A DNA stretch of 5,207 nt from Betaproteobacteria bacterium. Lineage in GTDB: Bacteria; Pseudomonadota; Gammaproteobacteria; Burkholderiales; SG8-41. Numbering within the stretch: the first letter of the stretch is position 1; every line of letters starts with the position of its first letter. This document shows positions 1-5,207 of this stretch, piece after piece. The stretch lies in NCBI GenBank assembly GCA_023266245.1, contig JAHFRO010000171.1, positions 1-5,207 of the forward strand, in the 5' to 3' direction. Under the pieces are notes generated by a model. It made no database searches. It had not been told where the DNA came from and saw only the letters and a list, made by a program, of their open reading frames with translations. A program made the position numbers and the translations under genes.

Positions 1-260
1 AGACGCTCGCGGTCGCCGCGGCGCTCGGCTGGGATCTGCGCCCGGAAATGGACGTGGAGCAGATCTCGATGCGCGGCGGCCGCAAGCCGGACGTGCGTTC
101 ATCCATGCTGCAGGACGTGCGCGCGAAGCAGCCGCTGGAAGTGGAAGCGCAGCTCGGCCAGATCCAGGCGTTCGCGCGCGAGGCGGGAGTCCCCGTGCCG
201 ACTATCGACGTCATTCTGCCGCTCGTGCGCGCGTTCGACCGGGCATTGCGAGCGTCATAA
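1..260 (+). CDS. 2-dehydropantoate 2-reductase family protein, C-terminal part (5' end outside window)
   Basis: The open frame enters from the window edge (first full codon at 3) and stops with TAA at 258-260, giving about 85 residues. They match the C-terminal helical domain of the ketopantoate reductase family (PanE/ApbA), which reduces 2-dehydropantoate to pantoate with NADPH in cytosolic pantothenate/CoA synthesis. Visible signatures are the S-S-M-L-Q-D-V stretch (codons at about 99-119), where the family Ser contacts substrate, followed by P-L-E-V-E, where the conserved Glu lies, and then the A-R-E-A-G-V-P-V-P-T helix-turn ending in a hydrophobic helix. The usual length is about 300 residues, so roughly the first 215, including the Rossmann domain and catalytic Lys, lie outside. 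Many bacteria carry several paralogues acting on other 2-oxo acids, so panE itself is not assigned. The gene is convergent with the cytochrome c gene. Confidence 0.85.
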   Translation, partial: TLAVAAALGWDLRPEMDVEQISMRGGRKPDVRSSMLQDVRAKQPLEVEAQLGQIQAFAREAGVPVPTIDVILPLVRAFDRALRAS

Positions 261-265
261 GCACC

Positions 266-326
266 AACGGATCGGGGAGCCAGGCAGTACGAAATTAGCT
301 CCGCCCCCAATCGTCCGTTCAGTTTT
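266..326 (+). terminator. imperfect hairpin plus T-run between convergent genes
   Basis: AACGGA at 266-271 pairs with TCCGTT at 314-319. Inside it, GGGGAGC at 274-280 can pair with GCT-CCG-CCCC at 298-307 if a bulge is allowed, leaving a loop of about 17 nt. TTTT follows at 323-326. This fits a weak intrinsic terminator for the reductase gene, 6 bp after its stop. The stem is interrupted and the loop is long, so the call is tentative. Confidence 0.3.
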
Positions 327-847
327 ACTTGGGAGGGCTGGCCACTGGATGTAGGGTGGTTCGGGCCTTTATCGGGCGGCAAATACTGCGGTGCGGCTTC
401 CCCCACCGGAGCCAGTTGCTTGATGTATTGATACATCGCCCGCAGATCCTGCTCGGTCGTCCGATTAAGGTTAAACCACGGCATGGGCGGACGCGTCTTC
501 AGGGCTTTAGCAAATTTGACCCACTGCTCTTCGGTCATGTTTTTGACCGTCAGCCGCAAGTTGGGCGCGTAAGTCGTTCCCCATGGGCCACGAAAACCGA
601 GAGCACCGCTGCCCAGGAGCCATTCCTTTTCCGCGACTTTGCCGTCTCGCGGCGGATAATCAATCGTATGACAATCATTGCAGTTGCCGGTCAAAATCAT
701 GTATCGGCCGCGCTCAATTTGCGTGGAGCTGACCGTCTTTGCGCTGGTTCCGGGCATGGCAGTCTGGATCTCTGCAGAGCTGGCGACGCAGGGCACGATG
801 GCTAGCGTGAGCGTCGCGGAGAGCCCTGAGAAATCGAGCGCTCTCAA
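325..847 (-). CDS. exported mono-haem c-type cytochrome, apparently frameshifted near its 3' end
   Basis: Read on the minus strand, this frame encodes a small periplasmic electron-carrier-like cytochrome c. From a TTG start at 847 it begins with a Sec-type signal peptide (hydrophobic L-S-A-T-L-T-L-A-I-V, then V-A-S-S-A). The haem site C-N-D-C-H is at residues 56-60 (668-682). A G-F-R-G-P-W-G-T-T-Y block and R-P-P-M-P-W-F-N-L follow, with Met122 as likely sixth haem ligand. This order is typical of a cytochrome c family of about 150-180 residues. After P-D-K-G-P the frame loses sense and meets no stop before position 1. Adding one base in the GGG run at 354-356 restores Y-I-Q-W-P; adding one more at 335-337 gives P-P-K and a TAA at 325-327. 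With only the first correction the stop would be at 255-257. The start is uncertain: no in-frame ATG before the haem site gives a signal peptide, GTG at 880 has its SD-like AGGA immediately adjacent, and TTG 847 has only a distant GAGG. It may be a pseudogene or contain sequencing errors. Confidence 0.75.
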
Positions 848-922
848 GACGGACTGAGCCTCGGCAAGCTCGCTGGACACTCCTGCGGTGACGCGAGCAG
901 GTCGGTCGGGACGCCAGACAAG

Positions 923-946
923 AAACCACCCCTGCGGTGGTTTTTT
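923..946 (+). terminator. intrinsic terminator-like hairpin
   Basis: AAACCACC (923-930) and GGTGGTTT (936-943) form a perfect 8-bp stem around the loop CCTGC, and the T-run continues to 946 (six T at 941-946). This is the classical form of a + strand rho-independent terminator. No + strand gene is visible just upstream, so its target is unknown; it may be left over from a lost gene. On the minus strand the hairpin would be followed by CTTGTC, a poor tail, so it should not strongly block transcription into the cytochrome c gene. Confidence 0.6.
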
Positions 947-980
947 GTTGAGGGTCCCCGTAGAGTTCTTCAAAGGCCCG

Positions 981-1028
981 AGTGGTTTAGTTAAATCGTG
1001 AATAAGCTCCCGGAAAACCGAAACCACT
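981..1028. repeat. inverted repeat AGTGGTTT / AAACCACT
   Basis: AGTGGTTT at 981-988 and AAACCACT at 1021-1028 are perfect inverted copies separated by 32 bp. Their 7-base core GTGGTTT/AAACCAC is the same as in the hairpin at 923-943, so four arms of one motif lie within about 105 bp and could pair in alternative ways in RNA. Whether this is functional or a decayed repeat cannot be decided from the window. Confidence 0.4.
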
Positions 1029-1154
1029 TCACATACGCGCATCAAGGCGGCTAAGATGCCGTCGTTATTCTGAATTCTGCGGATTATGGTTAATGCACTG
1101 ACTTGACTAAAGCGCTCTCGAAAAATCTGGACCGACTTTATAAAGGCAGCTCAC

Positions 1155-1202
1155 ATGACCTTGAATTTTCCTGCGCTTGGCCGGGGCTTATGCAACCCGT
1201 AG
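1155..1202 (+). CDS. possible 15-codon leader ORF upstream of the cyclase
   Basis: ATG at 1155 opens 15 codons (MTLNFPALGRGLCNP) ending in TAG at 1200-1202, 12 bp before the cyclase start. AAAGG at 1142-1146 lies at usable Shine-Dalgarno distance. It is in the same frame as the cyclase, separated only by the TAG, so it cannot be a simple N-terminal extension. It has no run of one regulatory amino acid as attenuator peptides do. It may be chance. Confidence 0.15.
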   Translation: MTLNFPALGRGLCNP

Positions 1203-1214
1203 GGGTGCGGAGGC

Positions 1215-3101
1215 ATGGGCTTGAAGAATCACGCGCGTAATTTCTCGCTGGCCGCTGTGCGCGATCTCCTCGCCCAGCCTCTGCATGTTGCCGCGTTCGT
1301 CGTCCTGATCGTCGCGGCGATGGAAATCGGGCGGTTTCATTTGCTCGCTGTGTTCGAGCATCGTCTTTCCGATTTCTTCGTTCGAACCCACGCGGCCGGC
1401 CTTGAGCCCGATCCCGACATCGTGATTATCGATGTTGACGAGAAGAGCCTTGCCCGCATGCAGGATGCCGCCGGGAAATGGCCGTGGCCGCGCGCGATCC
1501 ATGCGGAGCTGCTGCTCGGGATCGAACCGCAGCAGCCGCGTGCGGTCGTGTTCGATCTGCTGTTCGCCGAAGAAGATGTCTTCAACCGCGATAGCGACCG
1601 CGCATTCAACCTCGCGTTGCAAGGGCGGAAGAACGTTTATCTGCCGATGCAGCGGCTTGACTCTCAAGGGGACGCCAAGGGAGTCCCCCTCGCCGAAATC
1701 GCCGCCATCCTCGGCATCGAGGCGACTCCTTCTGCGCAGCGCGATGCGCGCATCCAATTGTTGCCGCCGCAGGCGATCGACGTGGGGCAATGGCGCCACA
1801 CGGGGATCATCAATTTCAACCAGGATGCTGACGGGGTCGGGCGGCGCTACTGGCTAGCGATGCCGGCGTACGGTTGGCGCCTGCCTTCGCTGCCGGCGCG
1901 CGTGGCGGACGACCTCGGTTTCCCCGTGCCCGATGAGCAGGACATCATCCTGCACTGGCGCGGTTTTGCCCGATCCTTTCAGCACATCTCTTATTCCGAT
2001 GTGTACGAAGATGTCGGTCGCAAGCTGCGCACACGGCCACCGGATGAGTTCAAGGACAAGATCGTCATTGTCGGCACCACCGCGACGGGGCTGGGCGATC
2101 GTCGCGTCACGCCGATTTCAAACGTTTATCCCGGCGTCGAGATTCTCGCCACCGCAGTCGACAACCTGAAAAACCAGCGCTGGATGCGACGGGCGCCGGA
2201 TTATGTGCCGATGGCGCTGGCGGCGACGCTGATCGTGCTGCTGTTCGGTGCATTCCGGGTGCGGCGCAACGTCCAGGAAACGGGCGTCGCGCTCGGCCTG
2301 GTCTCGGCGGGGCTGCTCGGCGCATCGTATGCAGCCCTCAGCATCCGGCTGCTGCTGCCGGTGCTGGTGCCGCTGCTCTTCGGTTGGGCGTACTACCTTT
2401 TTGCGGCGCTGCTCGCTTACCTGCGCGAGAAAAGAACCCGTGAGCAGGCAGTGCGGCTGTTCTCGCGCTTCCTCGATCCGAACGTGGTGAAGCGGATCGT
2501 GGACCAGGGCGAGACCATCGAGTCGCTTTCCGGCCGGACGTGCCCCATCAGCATCCTGTTCTCCGACATTCGTGGCTTCACCACGCTCTCCGAGACCCGT
2601 CCCCCGCAGGAGATCGTACAACTTCTGAACCGCTACTTCTCGCGCCAGGTCGAGGTGGTGTTCCGGCATGGCGGAACCCTGGACAAGTTCATCGGTGACT
2701 GCATCATGGCGTTCTGGGGTGCGCCGCTCGAGGACCCACTGCACGCCGAGCACGCAGTCGCTGCAGCGCTCGAGATGGAGCGGGTCCTGAAAGCTTTTAA
2801 GGCAGAGCTCGGGGAGGCAGGGCGCGAATTCGACGTCGGGATCGGCATCCACAGCGGCACTGCGGTGGTGGGCTTTATCGGCGCCGAACAAAAGCTCGAT
2901 TACACCGCCATCGGTGACGCCGTAAACCTGGCGAGCCGCATCGAGGGCTTGACCAAGGAGGCCCGCTCACGCATTCTGGTGTCGCGCGATACCATGGAGG
3001 CGTGTCATAATTCGTTTGAGTTCGTGTCGCGCGGGTCGTACCAGGTCAAGGGCCGCGCGCAGCAAGTTGAGCTTTTCGAGCCGAGGCTGAAGTCTGCATG
3101 A
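1215..3101 (+). CDS. CHASE2-domain membrane class III adenylate cyclase
   Basis: This 628-residue protein is predicted to make cyclic AMP from ATP in the cytoplasm in response to a periplasmic signal. In order: a short cytoplasmic N-terminus; one membrane helix at about 23-46; a periplasmic CHASE2 sensor at about 47-325 (D-I-V-I-I-D-V-D-E-K-S-L, W-P-W-P-R, and K-D-K-I-V-I-V-G-T-T near its end); three membrane helices at about 331-349, 356-378 and 381-402; and the catalytic domain at about 440-620. Metal-binding Asp451 lies in F-S-D-I-R-G-F-T and Asp495 in K-F-I-G-D. Lys491 and Thr564 (Y-T-A-I-G-D) occupy the purine-specifying positions, and Asn571 and Arg575 the transition-state positions, so the enzyme looks active. 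Lys plus Thr, rather than Lys plus Asp, is the class IIIb pattern; some IIIb members respond to bicarbonate. ATG 1215 is chosen because a TAG lies just upstream in frame. GGAGG at 1209-1213 is too close to it, and AGGGG at 1201-1205 is the better SD. The stop overlaps the next gene. The CHASE2 ligand is unknown. Confidence 0.93.
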   Translation: MGLKNHARNFSLAAVRDLLAQPLHVAAFVVLIVAAMEIGRFHLLAVFEHRLSDFFVRTHAAGLEPDPDIVIIDVDEKSLARMQDAAGKWPWPRAIHAELLLGIEPQQPRAVVFDLLFAEEDVFNRDSDRAFNLALQGRKNVYLPMQRLDSQGDAKGVPLAEIAAILGIEATPSAQRDARIQLLPPQAIDVGQWRHTGIINFNQDADGVGRRYWLAMPAYGWRLPSLPARVADDLGFPVPDEQDIILHWRGFARSFQHISYSDVYEDVGRKLRTRPPDEFKDKIVIVGTTATGLGDRRVTPISNVYPGVEILATAVDNLKNQRWMRRAPDYVPMALAATLIVLLFGAFRVRRNVQETGVALGLVSAGLLGASYAALSIRLLLPVLVPLLFGWAYYLFAALLAYLREKRTREQAVRLFSRFLDPNVVKRIVDQGETIESLSGRTCPISILFSDIRGFTTLSETRPPQEIVQLLNRYFSRQVEVVFRHGGTLDKFIGDCIMAFWGAPLEDPLHAEHAVAAALEMERVLKAFKAELGEAGREFDVGIGIHSGTAVVGFIGAEQKLDYTAIGDAVNLASRIEGLTKEARSRILVSRDTMEACHNSFEFVSRGSYQVKGRAQQVELFEPRLKSA

Positions 3102-3610
3102 AACTTCGTCCTATCCTGTTGTTGCTCGTGCTGGCATTCGTGCCCGCTGTGGCGCAGGAGACCGGTTTCGCCGTCCGCCAGACCGAAGTGAAGAAAGAAC
3201 CCTACAGCGATGCCGCCACCATCGGCACGTTGCCCGAGAAGACCCAGGTCAAGGTCGTCAAGCGCGAGGGCGGTTGGATGCAGATCGAATCCCCTGCGGC
3301 TTCCGGCTGGGTTCGCATGCTTGCACTCCGTATGGGCGCGGGCGCGGAGCAAGGCGGTGGCGACTCGGGCGTGAAGTCGCTGTTCAACGTTGCCCGCACC
3401 GGTTCCTCCGGCACAGCGGTCGCCACCGGCGTGCGCGGCCTGGACAAGGAACAGATCCAGAACGCCAGGCCCAACCCGGTGGAGTTGCAGAAGCTCGCCG
3501 GTTTCGCCGCCGCCAAATCCGATGCCGAGCAGTTCGCGGCGGTGGATCCGCAGTTGAAGGCGCAGACGGTCGAATACCTGCCGGCGCCGGGTGCAGGGGC
3601 AAAGCAGTGA
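3098..3610 (+). CDS. exported bacterial SH3-domain protein
   Basis: A 170-residue protein with a clear Sec signal peptide (M-K-L-R, then I-L-L-L-L-V-L-A-F-V), cleaved near A-V-A-Q at residues 17-20. Residues about 24-76 form a bacterial SH3 domain: V-R-Q-T-E-V start, P-Y-S-D-A-A-T-I-G-T-L turn, V-K-V-V-K-R-E-G-G-W-M-Q-I strand pair, and closing S-G-W-V-R. Such domains usually bind peptidoglycan or peptides. The C-terminal half has no catalytic motif; it contains a G-V-R-G-L-D stretch and a Lys/Asp/Glu-rich helix-like section before a Pro/Ala/Gly tail. ATG 3098 overlaps the cyclase TGA (ATGA), with a weak GAGG 11 bp upstream, which points to translational coupling. The M48 protease begins 10 bp after its stop. 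A role as periplasmic partner of the sensor or the protease is inferred from the operon only. Confidence 0.85.
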   Translation: MKLRPILLLLVLAFVPAVAQETGFAVRQTEVKKEPYSDAATIGTLPEKTQVKVVKREGGWMQIESPAASGWVRMLALRMGAGAEQGGGDSGVKSLFNVARTGSSGTAVATGVRGLDKEQIQNARPNPVELQKLAGFAAAKSDAEQFAAVDPQLKAQTVEYLPAPGAGAKQ

Positions 3611-3614
3611 GGAG
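3610..3614 (+). promoter_or_regulatory. ribosome binding site that decides the M48 start
   Basis: AGGAG sits 6 bp before ATG 3621 and shares its first base with the SH3 gene stop. It favours 3621 over the in-frame ATG at 3591, which has no good Shine-Dalgarno and would put a polar, acidic segment in front of the signal peptide. Confidence 0.7.
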
Positions 3615-3620
3615 CAGGCG

Positions 3621-4493
3621 ATGCGCATGCGGGCTCTGATCACCGGCTGCGTGCTCGGCGCTTTTTCGGCCGCCGCGGGCGCCCAGTTCAACTTCAACCT
3701 CAACCGCCTGATTGACACCACGAAAAACGTCGGCCAGGCCAGTACCGAGATCAACGAGCAGCAGGAGGCCGGGATCGGCAAAGAGTACGCGGCGCTGCTC
3801 GTCGGCGCCGCGCCGCTGTTCGAAAACGCCGACGTGCAACGCTATGTCAACCGCGTCGGCCGGTGGTTGTCGCTCAATTCAGAGCGGCCGGACCTCAACT
3901 GGCAGTTCGGCGTGCTCGACAGCGACAATCTCAACGCCTTCGCGACGCCGGGCGGCTACGTGTTCGTCACCAAGGGTCTGCTGGCGCGCCTGAAGAGCGA
4001 GGCGGAACTCGCCGGCGTGCTCGCCCACGAGATTGCGCACGTGGTGAAGAAACACCATCTCGCCGCGCTGAAAAAGGGCGCCGGCATGCAGGCGGGCGCG
4101 AATATTCTTTCCGAGTTCGCCGCGCAGCGCGGTCGCAACCAGATGATTACCGATCGGCTTATCAGCGGCATGAAAGAAGTGATGCTGCGCGGCCTGGACA
4201 AGGACGACGAGTACGAGGCCGACCGCATGGCGGTGGTAATTGCGGCGCGCGCCGGATACGATCCCTACGGCCTGCCTGCTACGCTGCAGATGCTGCAGAG
4301 CATGAATCCGGAGGATTCGGGACTCTCACTGCTTTTTGCCACGCACCCTGCGCCCAACGCGCGGCTCGACGCGCTGGAGAGCGTCATGGGCACGCGCCTC
4401 GACCGTTTGGCCGGGCAGCCACAGGTGATGGAGCGCTTTGCGCGCATGATGCTGGGACCGCAGGCTGGTCCAGCGACTTCCCAACAGAAATAA
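3621..4493 (+). CDS. exported M48 family zinc metalloprotease
   Basis: A 290-residue protein of the M48 peptidase family, which in the bacterial envelope degrades misfolded or stalled proteins (BepA and LoiP are relatives by family). The signal peptide covers residues 1-21 (hydrophobic A-L-I-T-G-C-V-L-G-A-F, cleavage near A-G-A/Q). The zinc site is H-E-I-A-H at 136-140 within G-V-L-A-H-E-I-A-H-V, with the third ligand Glu197 in E-Y-E-A-D. The preceding A-F-A-T-P-G-G-Y-V-F-V-T-K-G-L-L block and the later F-A-T-H-P-A-P-N-A-R-L are family hallmarks, so all catalytic parts are present. It has no TPR repeats, so it corresponds to the protease-only form rather than full BepA. It starts at ATG 3621 with a good AGGAG; an in-frame ATG at 3591 would overlap the SH3 gene. 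It is the last gene of the operon. No strong terminator is seen after it. Confidence 0.93.
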   Translation: MRMRALITGCVLGAFSAAAGAQFNFNLNRLIDTTKNVGQASTEINEQQEAGIGKEYAALLVGAAPLFENADVQRYVNRVGRWLSLNSERPDLNWQFGVLDSDNLNAFATPGGYVFVTKGLLARLKSEAELAGVLAHEIAHVVKKHHLAALKKGAGMQAGANILSEFAAQRGRNQMITDRLISGMKEVMLRGLDKDDEYEADRMAVVIAARAGYDPYGLPATLQMLQSMNPEDSGLSLLFATHPAPNARLDALESVMGTRLDRLAGQPQVMERFARMMLGPQAGPATSQQK

Positions 4494-4533
4494 GGCCGTC
4501 AGCCTAAGGAGCGCACCGGATTTTCGCCTGCTC

Positions 4534-4647
4534 TCAATGTCCTAACCTCCCGTAGCGGGACAATTTGATGTAGTAATCTCTAGCGACTTGCACCAAATGG
4601 TCGATCAGGTCATGCAAGTTGACGCACTTCCGTTTGGTTCTTCCAAT
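4534..4647 (-). other. short minus-strand open stretch, possible remnant of a lost gene's 3' end
   Basis: Read on the minus strand, 37 codons run from just after a TGA (4648-4650) to TGA at 4534-4536. The predicted peptide has an amphipathic helix-like section (V-N-L-H-D-L-I-D-H-L-V-Q-V-A-R-D-Y-Y-I) and a basic end, which looks more protein-like than a random frame. There is no start codon with a ribosome site, and I do not recognise a family. It ends just where the LysR homology begins on the other strand, so it may be a scrap of a gene joined at that breakpoint. Chance is equally possible. Confidence 0.2.
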
Positions 4648-4655
4648 TCAGTCGG

Positions 4656-5090
4656 CGCGCGCGCGACGTTTGCACCGATACGATGATTACCTTTCCCTCC
4701 GGTTGCGCGTACCGGCGCCGGCTCCAGGCTTGGTTCGCGGCCGGCGGCATCCGGCCGGAAAAAGTGCTCGAGCTGAGCTCATATCACTCGATCGTCGCCT
4801 GCGTTGCCTCGGGCACGGGCATCGCATTCGTGCCGCGATCCGTCCTCGCAACAATTCGTGTAGTGAAAAACGTTGCGGTTTACCCTCTCCCGGCAAATGT
4901 GGGTAAAATTACGACCGCATTGGTCTGGCGCAGGGGAGAGACCTCCTTGGCGTTAAAGGCGCTGCAGGAAGATGTCTTGGTGTTCAAAAAACAAACTAAC
5001 CGCCCGCCCGGGCGCTGCGCGCCGCCTGGCATCGCGGGCGTCGTAACCGGCGCGAGAGCAAGAATGACGGAGGCATCAAGGTGGCGGTGA
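4656..5090 (+). pseudogene. LysR-type transcriptional regulator, C-terminal remnant (no DNA-binding domain)
   Basis: Residues encoded from about 4656 to 5000 match the second half of a LysR effector-binding domain: T-M-I-T-F-P-S-G-C-A-Y-R-R-R-L, then S-Y-H-S-I-V-A-C-V-A-S-G-T-G-I-A-F-V-P-R-S-V-L, then A-L-V-W-R-R-G and a closing A-L-K-A-L helix. A normal LysR protein has about 300 residues. Here the N-terminal winged helix-turn-helix, the linker and the first half of the effector domain are missing. The similarity begins before the first ATG (4683), and the open frame goes back only to a TGA at 4620-4622, so this is 5' truncation, not a short gene. From about 5000 the frame continues through a Gly/Pro/Arg-rich tail unlike the family and ends in TGA at 5088-5090, inside the start of the next gene. 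It should not bind DNA as a LysR regulator. Confidence 0.75.
5069..5073 (+). promoter_or_regulatory. ribosome binding site for the gene starting at 5081
   Basis: GGAGG lies 7 bp before GTG 5081, the ideal distance. The alternative starts in the same frame, GTG 5087 and ATG 5090, are 13 and 16 bp away. ATG 5090 shares one base with the TGA ending the LysR frame. I prefer GTG 5081 but cannot exclude ATG 5090. Confidence 0.55.
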
Positions 5091-5207
5091 TGAAATCCAA
5101 TGTCGACGCGCCGGAGCGCGCGCCGGTAGTGATCCTGTACACCGAGGCGCGCGGATTCACGCGCACGTCGGAGATGCTCGAGCCGGAGGTGGTGCTCGCG
5201 CGCGTCT
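5081..5207 (+). CDS. putative class III nucleotide cyclase domain protein, N-terminal part (runs off window)
   Basis: The first 42 codons of a gene that continues beyond the window. After a short polar start, the segment V-V-I-L-Y-T-E-A-R-G-F-T-R-T-S-E-M-L-E-P-E-V-V-L resembles the opening of a class III adenylate/guanylate cyclase domain. It can be laid beside F-S-D-I-R-G-F-T-T-L-S-E in the complete cyclase at 1215-3101. The first metal-binding Asp is replaced by Glu (codon 5144-5146, residue 22 from GTG 5081). There is no signal peptide or membrane helix, so it should be cytoplasmic with the cyclase domain at its very N-terminus. Whether it is catalytic depends on the second Asp and the purine-specifying residues, which are outside. 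The call rests on about 25 residues. Confidence 0.6.
   Translation, partial: MAVMKSNVDAPERAPVVILYTEARGFTRTSEMLEPEVVLARV

Larger units (their letters stand above)
848..1214. other. intergenic region, lower GC, no convincing protein gene
   Basis: This stretch of about 370 bp separates the minus-strand cytochrome c gene from the + strand cyclase operon, so it should contain both divergent promoters. I see one terminator-like hairpin (923-946), an 8-bp inverted repeat of related sequence (981-988 with 1021-1028) and a 15-codon ORF (1155-1202). TTGACT at 1103-1108 and TATAAA at 1139-1144 resemble sigma-70 elements but are 30 bp apart, so they do not make one promoter. No tRNA cloverleaf, transposase or longer protein was found. 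Confidence 0.6.

Noticed and set aside
329..805. 158-codon + strand open frame
   Set aside because: It is antisense to the cytochrome c gene; its translation shows no domain, while the minus strand shows a signal peptide, CxxCH and the Met ligand motif.
974..1030. tRNA-like string GCCCGAGTGGTTTAG
   Set aside because: There is no T-loop GTTC sequence, no acceptor pairing and no anticodon arm at the right spacing.
1103..1144. Sigma-70 promoter from TTGACT and TATAAA
   Set aside because: The two elements are 30 bp apart instead of about 17, so they cannot act as one promoter.
1178..1194. Sigma-54 type GG/GC promoter before the cyclase
   Set aside because: The GG-to-GC spacing is 11 rather than 10 and the flanking bases do not match the consensus.
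1188..1799. 203-codon minus-strand open frame inside the cyclase gene
   Set aside because: It is the antisense shadow of the CHASE2 coding region; the peptide is rich in Arg, His and Asp with no recognisable motif.
2118..2891. 257-codon minus-strand open frame inside the cyclase gene
   Set aside because: It lies antisense to the membrane and catalytic parts of the cyclase; high GC explains the absence of stops.
3591..3620. Upstream in-frame ATG for the M48 gene
   Set aside because: It would overlap the SH3 gene and put polar residues before the signal peptide; AGGAG at 3610-3614 supports ATG 3621.
3639..3650. Lipobox-like I-T-G-C in the M48 protein
   Set aside because: Cys at residue 10 leaves almost no hydrophobic core before it; a normal signal peptidase I site follows at residues 19-21.
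3005..3781. 258-codon minus-strand open frame across the SH3 and M48 genes
   Set aside because: It spans two well-supported + strand genes and has no domain of its own.
4549..4559. Small hairpin CCCG-TAG-CGGG as a terminator of the cyclase operon
   Set aside because: The stem is only 4 bp and no T-run follows on either strand.

Overview
The window looks like a high-GC proteobacterial chromosome, most probably betaproteobacterial. This is judged from protein style: a PanE-type reductase, a LysR effector domain, and a CHASE2 cyclase / SH3 / M48 cluster. No rRNA or other phylogenetic marker is present, so the placement is inference.

Layout. Positions 1-260 hold the 3' end of a ketopantoate-reductase-like gene on the + strand. 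Convergent to it, on the minus strand at about 325-847, is a small exported c-type cytochrome gene that is absent from simple ATG-to-stop ORF calling. It lacks a good ATG start, and its reading frame appears broken twice near the C-terminus, both times in short homopolymer runs. Positions 848-1214 are a lower-GC non-coding stretch with a terminator-like hairpin, repeated copies of the same stem motif, and possibly a 15-codon leader ORF.

Positions 1215-4493 form a tight three-gene + strand operon: (1) a membrane class III nucleotide cyclase with a periplasmic CHASE2 sensor; (2) an exported bacterial-SH3 protein whose start overlaps the cyclase stop (ATGA); (3) an exported M48 zinc metalloprotease 10 bp further on. 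The layout suggests an envelope-sensing unit. The CHASE2 domain, the SH3 protein and the protease would lie in the periplasm and the cyclase output in the cytoplasm, but no functional link is shown by the sequence beyond operon structure.

Positions 4494-5090 look like a scar. A LysR-type regulator is represented only by the second half of its effector-binding domain, with no DNA-binding domain. Just upstream is a short minus-strand open stretch that may be the tail of another lost gene. From 5081 a new + strand gene begins and runs off the window. Its first residues resemble the start of a second class III cyclase domain, with Glu where the first metal-binding Asp normally sits.

The best leads are the cyclase-SH3-M48 operon with its Lys/Thr (class IIIb-like) substrate-defining residues, the variant second cyclase, and the broken cytochrome c and LysR genes that mark both flanks as rearranging.
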